Source: Bacillota bacterium
Lineage (GTDB): Bacteria; Bacillota; UBA4882; UBA8346
Direction of reading: 5' to 3'
Length of the DNA stretch: 15,996 nt
Assembly: GCA_023436305.1 (NCBI GenBank)
Contig: JAEZJQ010000046.1
Span: 1 to 15,996 of the forward strand
This document shows positions 1 through 6,965 of this stretch, in pieces (positions within the stretch are counted from its first letter, which is position 1; every line of letters starts with the position of its first letter). Both the position numbers and the translations under genes were made by a program. The notes under the pieces were generated by a model that saw nothing but the letters and a program-made list of their open reading frames with translations, made no database searches and was not told where the DNA came from.

Positions 1-50
1 GACATTGACTTAACTCCTGGTATGATTAAAACGAAAACCACCCGAATGAG

Positions 51-857
51 TTATCTGGCCGGTTTCACGGCCTCAATCGCAGCTGAAACAACATAATCCT
101 CGATCTGTCGTCCCGGCGCCCAGGTGCGGATAAATTCCTTGCTTTCATCTTTGGGGCAGATCCGAATATTTTCAAATCCGGCTGTTTTTAAGTTAGCTTC
201 GAGTTCACCAATTAGAGATGCACCGGCTACACAACCCGCGTAAAGCGCGATATCTTGTTTGATCTCGTCAGGCATTTCCGCCGTGGCGACCACATCGGAG
301 ATCGCCAGTCTCCCGCCCGGTTTCAACACCCGGAAGGCCTCCTGAAAGACCCGTTCCTTCTCCGGCGAAAGATTAATCACACAATTTGAGATAATGACAT
401 CGGCAGTATTATCGGCCACCGGCAGGTTTTCAATTTCACCCAGGCGAAACTCAACATTCGTAAAACCGGTTTGAGCGGAATTCTTCCGGGCCTTGCTCAC
501 CATCTCCGCCGTCATATCCACGCCGATTACCCGGCCACTTTGGCCTACGGCTTTGGCGGCCAGAAAACAGTCAAATCCGCCGCCGCTGCCCAAATCAAGG
601 ACAGTTTCTCCGGGTTTTAGTGAAGCTATCGCCTGGGGATTACCACAGCCAAGCCCCATGTTAGCCCCCTCCGGGACCGAGGAGACATCATCACCGGAGT
701 AACCGAGCGCCATGGAGATTTCTTCCGGAGTTGGATTATTGTTGGAACCGCAACAACTGGAAGAAGAACAGCAACAACCCCCGCCGGTTGACGCGGCTAC
801 CTTTCCATAATTCTCCCGAACTGCTTTGCGAACCTCGTCATTCCTTACGTTATCCAT
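51..857 (-). CDS. arsM: Arsenite S-adenosylmethionine methyltransferase ArsM
   Basis: A 268-residue cytoplasmic enzyme that transfers methyl groups from SAM to trivalent arsenic. The Rossmann SAM-binding motif I (VLDLGSGGGFDCF) lies at residues 86-98, preceded by the family signature MGLGCGNP. The three cysteines expected to bind As(III) are visible: Cys71 (GLGCGNP), Cys159 (SNCVINL) and Cys209 (AGCVAG). Residues 25-42 form a Cys/Ser-rich stretch (CCC SSSS CC) seen in many bacterial ArsM proteins and possibly used to capture arsenite. Length is normal. The ATG at 857 has an AAGGAG site about 9 bases upstream. It lies 62 bp downstream of a marR gene on the same strand and is probably co-transcribed with it. 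Identification is from family motifs and is firm; which methylated products dominate cannot be read from sequence. Confidence 0.95.
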   Translation of the reverse strand: MDNVRNDEVRKAVRENYGKVAASTGGGCCCSSSSCCGSNNNPTPEEISMALGYSGDDVSSVPEGANMGLGCGNPQAIASLKPGETVLDLGSGGGFDCFLAAKAVGQSGRVIGVDMTAEMVSKARKNSAQTGFTNVEFRLGEIENLPVADNTADVIISNCVINLSPEKERVFQEAFRVLKPGGRLAISDVVATAEMPDEIKQDIALYAGCVAGASLIGELEANLKTAGFENIRICPKDESKEFIRTWAPGRQIEDYVVSAAIEAVKPAR

Positions 858-919
858 TCGTTTATCTCTCCTTTTTCGTTTATTTTCACATATAATAAGA
901 TTTCAAACGATAGACCATT

Positions 920-1366
920 TTATTTACAGCATTCATGCTCATCTAAAGCATTAAGTAATAAGTCCAGGCTTTCGAGAACTTGTTCCCGCTTATTTCCCGG
1001 AAGGGAGCCATATACTTTGTCAAAATAAAGTTTCATCGTCTCCTCGATTCCTTCGAATATTTTTTGGCCGCTCGGGGTGAGTCCGATCCGGACAAAACGC
1101 CGGTCCTCGGTATCCAAGTCCCGGAATACCAGACCGTCATTCACTAAATTATTAATAGTCCGGCTCATGGTGCTTTTATCGAGTTCCAAGATATCCGCCA
1201 GATCATTCAAGGAAAGAGTTCCCACCCGGCCGATTTCAACAATAGCATGGCATTGGGTGAAAGTAATCCCACAGCAGGCCGATTGAATGTCATCCAACAT
1301 CCCCAGTTTACGTTCCAGCAGCCTGATAGTTTCCCGTAGTTTTTTAGATCCAGTTAGATTCTCCAT
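920..1366 (-). CDS. MarR-family transcriptional regulator, cysteine-rich, likely controlling arsM
   Basis: A 148-residue winged-helix regulator. The recognition helix is around residues 62-80 (LDKSTMSRTINNLV) and the wing contains DTEDRR at 85-90. I chose the ATG at 1366 because GAGGTG lies 6 bases upstream; an in-frame GTG at 1375 would overlap that site. It is unusual in its cysteines: Cys31-Cys32 and Cys39 in the dimer/ligand region (ACCGITFTQCH) and Cys146-Cys147 near the C-terminus (HECCK). Vicinal thiols are classic As(III) ligands, so I infer it may sense arsenite or a methylarsenical rather than a phenolic compound. The gene is first in a unit with arsM and sits behind a long palindromic operator, suggesting autoregulation. 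MarR membership is certain; the inducer is inference. Confidence 0.88.
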   Translation of the reverse strand: MENLTGSKKLRETIRLLERKLGMLDDIQSACCGITFTQCHAIVEIGRVGTLSLNDLADILELDKSTMSRTINNLVNDGLVFRDLDTEDRRFVRIGLTPSGQKIFEGIEETMKLYFDKVYGSLPGNKREQVLESLDLLLNALDEHECCK

Positions 1367-1384
1367 TCCTATCACCTCAAATTA

Positions 1385-1414
1385 ATTGTATCATAAAATA
1401 GTTGTTTTATACAA
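1385..1414 (-). promoter_or_regulatory. Predicted marR-arsM promoter
   Basis: On the minus strand a -35 TTGTAT (1409-1414) and a -10 TACAAT (1385-1390) are separated by 18 bp and lie just upstream of the marR ribosome binding site. The long palindrome at 1392-1424 covers the -35 box and the spacer. Confidence 0.6.
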
Positions 1415-1424
1415 CCATTTTATG
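1392..1424. promoter_or_regulatory. Palindromic operator for the MarR regulator
   Basis: A 33-bp near-perfect palindrome: outer arms CATAAAAT (1392-1399) and ATTTTATG (1417-1424), inner arms GTTGT (1401-1405) and ACAAC (1411-1415), centre TTTAT, with only one mismatched pair (1400/1416). It overlaps the marR promoter, as expected for a self-repressing MarR protein. The operator role is inferred from symmetry and position. Confidence 0.7.
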
Positions 1425-1455
1425 AAATTCTCCCATCCGCCTTTCTATTTATTTT

Positions 1456-4101
1456 CTAAAGCCAGTTTTTGAAGTGTTTAATATACAACTTTTTAATAAA
1501 TTGCGTCAACACGCAGTATGAAAGTAAAATTCCGATAAGCCAGGGGAAATAACTTAATGGCAGTGGTTGCAGTCCGATGGAAGCCCCAAATGAAGAAAAG
1601 GGAATGCAAATACCAATCGCCATTATCGTTCCGGTGAGCAGCAGTACGGGTGTGGCGGCCCGGCTCTGGATAAACGGTATCTTTTGAGTACGAATCATAT
1701 GCACGATTAATGTCTGCGATAACAATCCCTCGATAAACCAGCCCGATTGGAATAGTGATTGTACCGCCGGCGAGTTGGCCTTGAATACGAACCACATTAC
1801 CAGGTAAGTGACAATATCGAAAAATGAACTGATGGGACCGATGAATACCATGAACTTACTAATTCCCTTAGTATCCCATTTTCTGGGGATTTTCAAATAA
1901 TCTTTATCCATGTTATCCCAAGGAATTGACACCTGGGAGAGATCATAACATAGATTTTGGACCAGTAAATGAATGGGAAGCATCGGTAAAAACGGGAGAA
2001 AAGCGCTGGCCGCCAGAATGCTGAACATATTTCCAAAGTTTGAGCTGGCCGTCATCTTGATATATTTAATGATGTTCCCAAAAGTGTTGCGCCCCAGAAC
2101 CACGCCTTCTTCCAAAACCATCAGGCTTTTTTCGAGCAAGATGATATCCGCTGATTCTTTGGCAATATCCATGGCGGTATCCACCGAAATCCCGACATCA
2201 GCCTCCCGTAAGGCTGCCGCGTCATTGATGCCGTCCCCTAGAAATCCGACCGTATGGCCTGCTTGTTGCAGCGCTTTGACAATCCTTGATTTCTGCAATG
2301 GTGTCAGTTTAGCGAAGACAGTCATCTTTTCCACTGCTATCATCAGTTCCTGATCCGTCATCCGCTCAATCTCCTGACCAAGCAGGATCTCATCCACGGG
2401 CAGGCCCACTTCCCGGCAGATTTTCCGGGAAACGAGATCGTTATCGCCGGTAAGAATCTTAATTTGAACCCCGTGCTCCCGCAGAACCTTTATTGCCTGA
2501 GCCGCTGTTTCCTTTGGCGGGTCAAGGAATCCGATATAGCCCATCAACACCATATTGCTTTCGTCTTTTACGCTAAAAACACCCGCTTGGGGAATCTTGT
2601 TCTTTTGAGCTACAGCTAAAACTCGCATCCCGTCGTTATTTAACTGTTTCACCAACTCCTTGGCTTCGATGCGGATTTCATCGGTCAATGGCACTACTTG
2701 GCCATTGTATTCAGCATAACTGCAAATCTCCAGCATTTCTTCCACTGCGCCTTTGGTGATCAGTTGTCTTTTTCCGTCACCATTCGTCAAGACTACCGAC
2801 AATCTCCGCCTGGTAAAATCAAATGGGATTTCATCCACCTTGGTATAAAATTTTTCAAGAGAAGTGAAGCCTTTCTGGGCGCCAAATTCCAGAATTGCCC
2901 GATCCAACAGGTTCCGCAATCCGGTTTGAAAATAACTATTTAAATAGGCGTGTCGCAGTACCCGGTCATCTTCATTACCGTGAATATCCAGATGACGTTC
3001 TAGGACGATTTTATCCAGAGTCAAAGTGCCGGTTTTATCGGTACAGAGAATATCCATCGCTCCAAAGTTTTGAATGGCGTTAAGACGTTTGACCACCGTC
3101 TTGCGCTTTGCCATCAAAATGGCACCCTTAGCCAAGTTGGTGGTAACAATCATCGGCAACATCTCCGGAGTGAGGCCTACTGCCACCGAAACAGCAAACA
3201 AAAAAGCCTCCATCCAGTTCCTTTTGGTAACCCCGTTTACCATAAACACAATCGGCACCATCACCAGCATGAAACGGATTAGCAACCAGCTTACGCTGTT
3301 GACTCCCTTTTCAAAACTGGTTTGGGCACGCTGCCCTACCAAGGATTTAGCCATCGAGCCAAAATACGTCTCATTGCCGGTCGCAATGACTACTGCCTGG
3401 GCCAAGCCATTCACCACATTGGTTCCTAGGAAACAAATATTCTCCAATTCACTCAGATTCGTTCCGTGATTTTGATTGCCGTTTCGTTTAATCGTATCGT
3501 ACTTTTCCACCGGCTCGGACTCTCCGGTAAGCGCCGACTGGCTCACGAATAAATCTTTGGAAAAGAGTACCCGGACATCAGCGGGAATCATATCGCCCGC
3601 CGCCAATTGAATAATATCCCCCGGCACAAGTTCCTCCATATCAATTTCCTGCATGCCGGTCTCACTTCGAAACACAGTGGCGGTAGTTCGAACCAGCGCT
3701 TTTAATTTCTCCGCTTCCTTATTGGACCGGTATTCCTGATAAAATCGGAGTATCCCACTAACGGTAACCATCACCGTGATGACAATAACCGTTCTCCAAC
3801 TCCGGTTCTCCGGAGCCGCTAGAATAACATCCATAACCAAGGAAATGCCGGCTAAAAAAATCAAGACTACAATAAATGGATTAAAAAATGCCCGGATAAG
3901 CTGGATATACCAAGAAGCTACCTTTTCATGGACGATTTTATTTAGCCCAAAGGTTTCCAACCGGAGTTCCGCCTCTTCCCCCGACAAACCTTCGGTTGTA
4001 GCCTGTAATACGTCCAAAACATCCTTTGGGTCTTTCCGGGAAAAATCATTCAATTTATCTAAAATCATTTGGCTCGAAATGTTCTTCTTCTTGTTTTTCA
4101 T
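1456..4101 (-). CDS. mgtA: Mg2+-importing P-type ATPase (P3B type, MgtA/MgtB)
   Basis: An 881-residue membrane ATPase that brings Mg2+ into the cytoplasm when external Mg2+ is low. In order it shows an N-terminal cation-ATPase region (about 20-90), the actuator motif TGES (192-195), the transmembrane ion-path motif TPEMLP (311-316), the phosphorylation motif DKTGTLT (Asp355), the nucleotide-binding domain, the hinge motif TGDND (551-555), GDGIND (622-627), and the C-terminal membrane segments. MTASSNFGN (683-691), LPFLPMLPIHLL (702-713) and QNLCYDLSQ (715-723) are hallmarks of MgtA-type pumps. Length is typical and the frame intact. GGGGG lies about 7 bases before the ATG. It follows a long leader with an M-box riboswitch, which supports the Mg2+ assignment. 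No terminator was seen between it and marR. Confidence 0.95.
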   Translation of the reverse strand: MKNKKKNISSQMILDKLNDFSRKDPKDVLDVLQATTEGLSGEEAELRLETFGLNKIVHEKVASWYIQLIRAFFNPFIVVLIFLAGISLVMDVILAAPENRSWRTVIVITVMVTVSGILRFYQEYRSNKEAEKLKALVRTTATVFRSETGMQEIDMEELVPGDIIQLAAGDMIPADVRVLFSKDLFVSQSALTGESEPVEKYDTIKRNGNQNHGTNLSELENICFLGTNVVNGLAQAVVIATGNETYFGSMAKSLVGQRAQTSFEKGVNSVSWLLIRFMLVMVPIVFMVNGVTKRNWMEAFLFAVSVAVGLTPEMLPMIVTTNLAKGAILMAKRKTVVKRLNAIQNFGAMDILCTDKTGTLTLDKIVLERHLDIHGNEDDRVLRHAYLNSYFQTGLRNLLDRAILEFGAQKGFTSLEKFYTKVDEIPFDFTRRRLSVVLTNGDGKRQLITKGAVEEMLEICSYAEYNGQVVPLTDEIRIEAKELVKQLNNDGMRVLAVAQKNKIPQAGVFSVKDESNMVLMGYIGFLDPPKETAAQAIKVLREHGVQIKILTGDNDLVSRKICREVGLPVDEILLGQEIERMTDQELMIAVEKMTVFAKLTPLQKSRIVKALQQAGHTVGFLGDGINDAAALREADVGISVDTAMDIAKESADIILLEKSLMVLEEGVVLGRNTFGNIIKYIKMTASSNFGNMFSILAASAFLPFLPMLPIHLLVQNLCYDLSQVSIPWDNMDKDYLKIPRKWDTKGISKFMVFIGPISSFFDIVTYLVMWFVFKANSPAVQSLFQSGWFIEGLLSQTLIVHMIRTQKIPFIQSRAATPVLLLTGTIMAIGICIPFSSFGASIGLQPLPLSYFPWLIGILLSYCVLTQFIKKLYIKHFKNWL

Positions 4102-4419
4102 GGTAATACCCCCTTAATAATGCCCACGTTGAAATAACCCCCACGACACTTTCAACCGAAAACCCAGCCCACATTATCTTTCAAGCAACAGAAGTCATAA
4201 GCTGTATGCTCCTGAAGTGTAAGACTAAAAGTTGTTCAGGAATTGGCTAGACTTTATAGCCTTTAAGAAAGCTATGGATGAGTACGAATACGCAAGAAAT
4301 TCTGATTATTAAGCCGCTGGGTTAAAAATTCACATTCAGTATGGATGGGGATAGATAATAGAGGGTATGGGGAGAGTCAAAACCCATGGTAATCTATATT
4401 ATCAGCAGCCTAGAATACT
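4102..4419. other. Leader region upstream of mgtA with no recognised gene
   Basis: About 320 bp separate mgtA from the nearest decayed gene start. Apart from the mgtA ribosome binding site I see no promoter, riboswitch or intact gene. On the plus strand, 4240-4311 reads as a protein-like stretch (WLDFIAFKKAMDEYEY) that is closed by stops on both sides and that I could not place in a family; it may be gene debris. Confidence 0.4.
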
Positions 4420-4489
4420 GAAAGCCGAATTTTAGATAAACACGACGATAATAATCAGAGCATCTAAAATGACTACCGTCAGCTTCCAT
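4420..4489 (-). pseudogene. Decayed start of a CorC/HlyC-family (CBS-domain) membrane protein, copy 2
   Basis: A GGCAGGTGAGG ribosome binding site is followed by an ATG at 4489 reading MEADGS. After a +1 frameshift the sequence continues as ILDALIIIVVFI, a stop, then NSAFS. This resembles the N-terminus of HlyC/CorC proteins, where a short MExDGS-like start precedes a hydrophobic helix ending in NAFF(A/S). Nothing further of such a protein is visible. The first 30 or so bases, including the ribosome site, nearly match those at 5275-5304. The assignment rests on recalled family pattern and a short match. Confidence 0.45.
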
Positions 4490-4570
4490 TATCCTCACCT
4501 GCCTTTTATATCATATTCTTTAACAGAGGCCATTGTCATAATCATCTTTTTACAAAGAGAGTTTCTTAGT

Positions 4571-4808
4571 TTAAAACAACCATTGGATATCAATCTCTTC
4601 CCGTTCTGCAAAAAGCTCCCGGTTCTCGGGTAAGATCACCAGGCCATTGAAGAGAATTATCCCAAAATAAACGCCAAAATATGCCCAACCCAATACCCAA
4701 TTCAAACGACCTGCTTTAGATAAATAGGATTAATATTTGAATAAGTAAAATGATTAGGACTTGAAACATTCTCTTCCGAATTTTTGTGTTTATAGTTTGA
4801 TCTGCCAT
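4571..4808 (-). pseudogene. Truncated, frameshifted isoprenylcysteine carboxyl methyltransferase-like gene
   Basis: The first frame runs from an ATG at 4808 (AAGGAGG just upstream) for 30 residues with a hydrophobic helix (VLIILLIQILILFI) and stops at 4716. Shifting frame at that point gives a natural continuation: KAGRLNWVLGWAYFGVYFG, then a second hydrophobic segment, then LVILPENRELFAERE, ending at 4571. The pattern of a first helix, GRLxWxxGWxYxGxY, a second helix and LPxNxELxAER is that of the N-terminal third of ICMT-like membrane proteins (usually about 200 residues). The rest is absent. It begins just after the riboswitch terminator and was probably once the first gene controlled by the M-box. 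Confidence 0.6.
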
Positions 4809-4837
4809 TACCTCCTTGATACGGATTAAAAAAGCAT

Positions 4838-4865
4838 AAAAAAGCCTCTCAACGAATGAAAGACT
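4838..4865 (-). terminator. Rho-independent terminator of the M-box expression platform
   Basis: On the minus strand AGTCTTTCA (4865-4857) pairs with TGAGAGGCT (4851-4843) around a TTCGT loop, with two G-U pairs, followed directly by a run of T. The competing antiterminator is also visible: CTCAACGAA at the 3' edge of the aptamer (4898-4890) is fully complementary to TTCGTTGAG inside the terminator. Forming the aptamer would trap the first strand and let the terminator fold. Confidence 0.82.
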
Positions 4866-4887
4866 TCTAAATCGATAGAATTCCTTA

Positions 4888-5040
4888 CTTTCGTTGAGCT
4901 TTGGCACTATACAGCTTTGAGTTGGACTCAACCCAGCTACATTAAGTAAAACCTTACTTTGGTAATACCTGTTAAACCCATTGGCGTCTTTCGACATTTC
5001 CGGGCAGTAGCTTATATCTATTTAGGAGCCTCACCTAACA
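4888..5040 (-). ncRNA. M-box (ykoK leader) magnesium riboswitch
   Basis: The minus strand carries the conserved M-box core in order: GTTAGGTGAGGCTCCTA near 5039, a TGCCCGGAAATGTCGAAAGA segment, GACGCCAATGGG, the variable arm, TGTAGCTGG, GCTGTATAGTGCCAAAG and GCTCAACG near 4892. Flanking bases can pair to close helix P1 (ACTTT with AAAGT). M-boxes bind Mg2+ and switch off Mg2+ uptake genes. Here a terminator and antiterminator follow, so high Mg2+ should end transcription early. The nearest intact gene downstream is mgtA, about 740 bp beyond the terminator, with only gene remnants between. This was recognised by eye from the known consensus. Confidence 0.92.
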
Positions 5041-5063
5041 TAAAGTATTCAATTGTGGGATAG

Positions 5064-5092
5064 CTTTTAAAATTGGAAAGATACTTTGGCAA
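5064..5092 (-). promoter_or_regulatory. Possible promoter directly before the M-box
   Basis: A minus-strand TTGCCA (5087-5092) and TAAAAG (5064-5069) are 17 bp apart and lie about 25 bp before the riboswitch. The -10 match is weak. A better promoter is at 5339-5367. Confidence 0.3.
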
Positions 5093-5116
5093 TCTTCAAG
5101 AGAAGGAGTTCATCCG

Positions 5117-5234
5117 CTTATAACCGAAGAAATTCCAGGTTGACAATCGGATGCGGGGCGGTAAAAATGATGGAGTAATAAAATTAATACCCGGCTACGA
5201 ATGCAGACTTAGACTTTGGAAGTTCGGTTATAAG
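5117..5234. repeat. 12-bp perfect inverted repeat enclosing about 94 bp
   Basis: CTTATAACCGAA at 5117-5128 is the exact reverse complement of TTCGGTTATAAG at 5223-5234. The pair lies just downstream of the copy-1 CorC-like start and may mark a small inserted element or a long-range hairpin. No coding content is evident between the arms. Confidence 0.4.
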
Positions 5235-5288
5235 GCAAATCTGACTAAAAATAACCTTCCCCGATAATATACTGCCGTCACCTTCCAT
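5185..5288 (-). pseudogene. Decayed start of a CorC/HlyC-like gene, copy 1
   Basis: A GGCAGGTGAGG ribosome binding site and an ATG at 5288 give MEGDGSILSGKVIFSQ, with a stop after 34 codons. The first 30 or so bases closely match copy 2 at 4476-4505, so the two are likely paralogous starts. Beyond residue 8 the match to the family fades. It is the first reading frame after the strong promoter at 5339-5367. It could instead be a real 34-residue leader peptide. Confidence 0.35.
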
Positions 5289-5338
5289 TGTCCTCACCTG
5301 CCTCTTTCAATTGAGTTAAATCATTAATTCCTATATTT

Positions 5339-5367
5339 TATATACTCCCTTTATCCACTTTTGTCAA
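5339..5367 (-). promoter_or_regulatory. Strong sigma70-type promoter reading toward the M-box and mgtA
   Basis: On the minus strand a perfect -35 TTGACA (5362-5367) and a -10 TATATA (5339-5344) are separated by 17 bp. This is the best consensus promoter in the window and is the likely start of the long mgtA leader transcript. Confidence 0.7.
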
Positions 5368-5483
5368 CAGTTTCCCCCAAAATAATTATTAAAACTTTGT
5401 TAAGCAGCTCAATCGCCGGATATCAGGACACTTTCTCCCGGGGAATTCCATTCCATTTTTCGTTCAATGCATATCTTGTTTTC

Positions 5484-6500
5484 TTAGATAAACCAAAATC
5501 CAAACGCATTAAAGATATATCCCATAGTAACAATGCCTACGGTTACAATTGCTACAAAAATGGCTAACAATTTAGTTTTGACAACCTTCTTAAGCATGAT
5601 CATTGACGGTAATGATAAAGCGGTCACTGCCATCATAAAGGCCAGCACCGTTCCAATTTCCACACCCTTCGTAACGAGAGCTTCCGCAATCGGCAAAGTC
5701 CCGAAGATATCCGCATACATCGGAATGCCGACAAACGTGGCAATCAACACCGAGAACATATTCTTTTCACCTAGAATAGCGATAATAATGTTTTCGGGTA
5801 TCCAATTATGAATCGCCGCGCCGATTCCAACACCAACCAGAATATACAACCAAACCTTATGAATAATCTCCAATACCTGCTCCTTCGCGAAGGAGATCTG
5901 CTCTTTCCGGGTCATTTCGGGAGCATCGGCATCAGCCATCCGATTATTAAAGACAAACGGCTCTGCATATTTTTCCAGTTTTAACTTGCTGATAATGGTC
6001 CCGCCGATGACGGCTAAAACGATCCCGACCAGCACATACGCGATGGCGATCTTCCAGTTAAAAATACTGGCCAGCAAGAGGAGCGACGCCAAATCGACCA
6101 AAGGCGATGAAATCAGGAAGGAGAACGTCACGCCAATAGGCAGTCCCGCGCTGGTGAAACCGATAAAGAGCGGAATTGACGAGCATGAACAAAAGGGAGT
6201 GATTGTCCCCAATAATGCACTGAGAATATTGGCGCTAATTCCATTGAATCGTCCGAGGATCGCCCGGGTTCGTTCGGGTGGAAAATAGCTTTGAATATAG
6301 AAAATTCCGAAGATGAGCACTGAAAGCAAGATAAATATTTTCACAGTATCATAAATGAAGAAATGGACACTACCGCCCAGTCTCGCGTTCATATCCAGGC
6401 CAAAAACTTTTTCAACGAGCAGTTGGATCAGTTTATACAGCCATTCCATTTTAAGAAGTTGGTTGTTGAGAGTTTCAAAAACCGATGCGATTAAACTCAT
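5484..6500 (-). CDS. ArsP/YraQ-family permease (DUF318), probable organoarsenical exporter
   Basis: A 338-residue polytopic inner-membrane protein with about eight hydrophobic helices in two halves. The hallmark TPFCSCSSIPLF is at residues 101-112 (Cys104, Cys106), followed by SSPLVDLASLLLL. The second half carries FVGIPMYADIFGTLPIAEAL and a conserved tail. Length fits the family (about 300-350). Characterised ArsP members export trivalent methylarsenicals, and arsM nearby would supply such compounds; YraQ relatives of unknown substrate share the same fold. AGGAG lies 9 bases before the ATG. It is the last gene of the arsR-thioredoxin-permease unit, behind an 11-bp hairpin. Family placement is firm; substrate is inferred from context, so no gene symbol is given. 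Confidence 0.88.
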   Translation of the reverse strand: MSLIASVFETLNNQLLKMEWLYKLIQLLVEKVFGLDMNARLGGSVHFFIYDTVKIFILLSVLIFGIFYIQSYFPPERTRAILGRFNGISANILSALLGTITPFCSCSSIPLFIGFTSAGLPIGVTFSFLISSPLVDLASLLLLASIFNWKIAIAYVLVGIVLAVIGGTIISKLKLEKYAEPFVFNNRMADADAPEMTRKEQISFAKEQVLEIIHKVWLYILVGVGIGAAIHNWIPENIIIAILGEKNMFSVLIATFVGIPMYADIFGTLPIAEALVTKGVEIGTVLAFMMAVTALSLPSMIMLKKVVKTKLLAIFVAIVTVGIVTMGYIFNAFGFWFI

Positions 6501-6578
6501 AAGTTATCTCTCCTCATTATAAAAAAAATGTTTCAATATGCTTTTCACATATCCATCCATTCTTGCGAAGAATTGTCC

Positions 6579-6606
6579 TTAAAGGAGCGGTTAATCGCTC
6601 CTTTAA
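6579..6606. repeat. Perfect 11-bp intercistronic hairpin between the thioredoxin and permease genes
   Basis: TTAAAGGAGCG (6579-6589) pairs with CGCTCCTTTAA (6596-6606) around a six-base loop, starting 2 bp beyond the thioredoxin stop codon. No T-run follows on the minus strand, so it looks like an mRNA-stabilising or partial-attenuation stem rather than a full terminator. Confidence 0.6.
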
Positions 6607-6607
6607 A

Positions 6608-6886
6608 TTAGCAACAGCAACCGTCGCCGCAACCGCAAGTATTGGATCCGGATTCACCTTGCAAGTATTTTTTAATCTCATCCTTGGAAGGAACCCGGCC
6701 GAAAAATTTAACTTTTCCATCAATCACTAAAGCAGGCGTGGACATTATTCCAAAGGAGAGCATCTCCTTAATATCCGAGACTTTTTGCACCGGATCGGTA
6801 ATACCCAATTCCTTAACAGCCTCACCCACCACTTTCTCCAATTTGTTGCAATTGGCGCAACCCGGACCTAGAACCTTGATTTCCAT
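6608..6886 (-). CDS. Small thioredoxin-fold protein (redox-active disulfide protein 2 type) with Cys-rich tail
   Basis: A 92-residue cytoplasmic protein with the thioredoxin fold. MEIKVLGPGCANC gives the first strand and the redox pair Cys10-Ala-Asn-Cys13, and the cis-proline loop is STPALVIDGKV. This matches the compact glutaredoxin-like family commonly found beside DUF318 permeases. The C-terminus ends in an unusual cysteine cluster (CGCGDGCCC, residues 84-92), five cysteines in nine residues, beyond the normal fold. AAGGAG sits about 9 bases before the ATG. It lies between arsR and the permease, so a role in reducing or handing arsenicals to the transporter is plausible but inferred. Confidence 0.88.
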   Translation of the reverse strand: MEIKVLGPGCANCNKLEKVVGEAVKELGITDPVQKVSDIKEMLSFGIMSTPALVIDGKVKFFGRVPSKDEIKKYLQGESGSNTCGCGDGCCC

Positions 6887-6936
6887 TGTTCTTCGCTCCT
6901 TTTTATTTAATGAATGGATTTGTCAAACGATCTCTT

Positions 6937-6965
6937 CATTATATGACTATATGCGCTATTTGTAA
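6937..6965 (-). promoter_or_regulatory. Second, internal promoter with ArsR-like operator before the thioredoxin gene
   Basis: A minus-strand -35 TTACAA (6960-6965) and -10 TATAAT (6938-6943) with 16 bp spacing overlap the arsR 3' end. The tract CATATAGTCATAT here differs by one base from CATATAGTTATAT in front of arsR (7317-7332), so ArsR may bind at both places. Confidence 0.5.

Noticed and set aside
1973..3469. Several plus-strand frames of 60-130 codons opposite mgtA, and similar ones opposite arsM, the permease and the regulator
   Set aside because: They are antisense shadows of strongly supported genes and lack start signals.
4716..4808. The 30-residue hydrophobic peptide as a genuine small Mg2+-stress membrane protein (MgtS-like)
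   Set aside because: The +1 frame continues seamlessly with ICMT-like sequence, so a frameshifted gene start explains it better.
4716..4997. A 93-codon minus-strand frame ending in a hydrophobic helix
   Set aside because: Its first two thirds read through the M-box aptamer and terminator, which are RNA structure. Only the part from 4808 has its own ribosome site and is described as an ICMT-like remnant.
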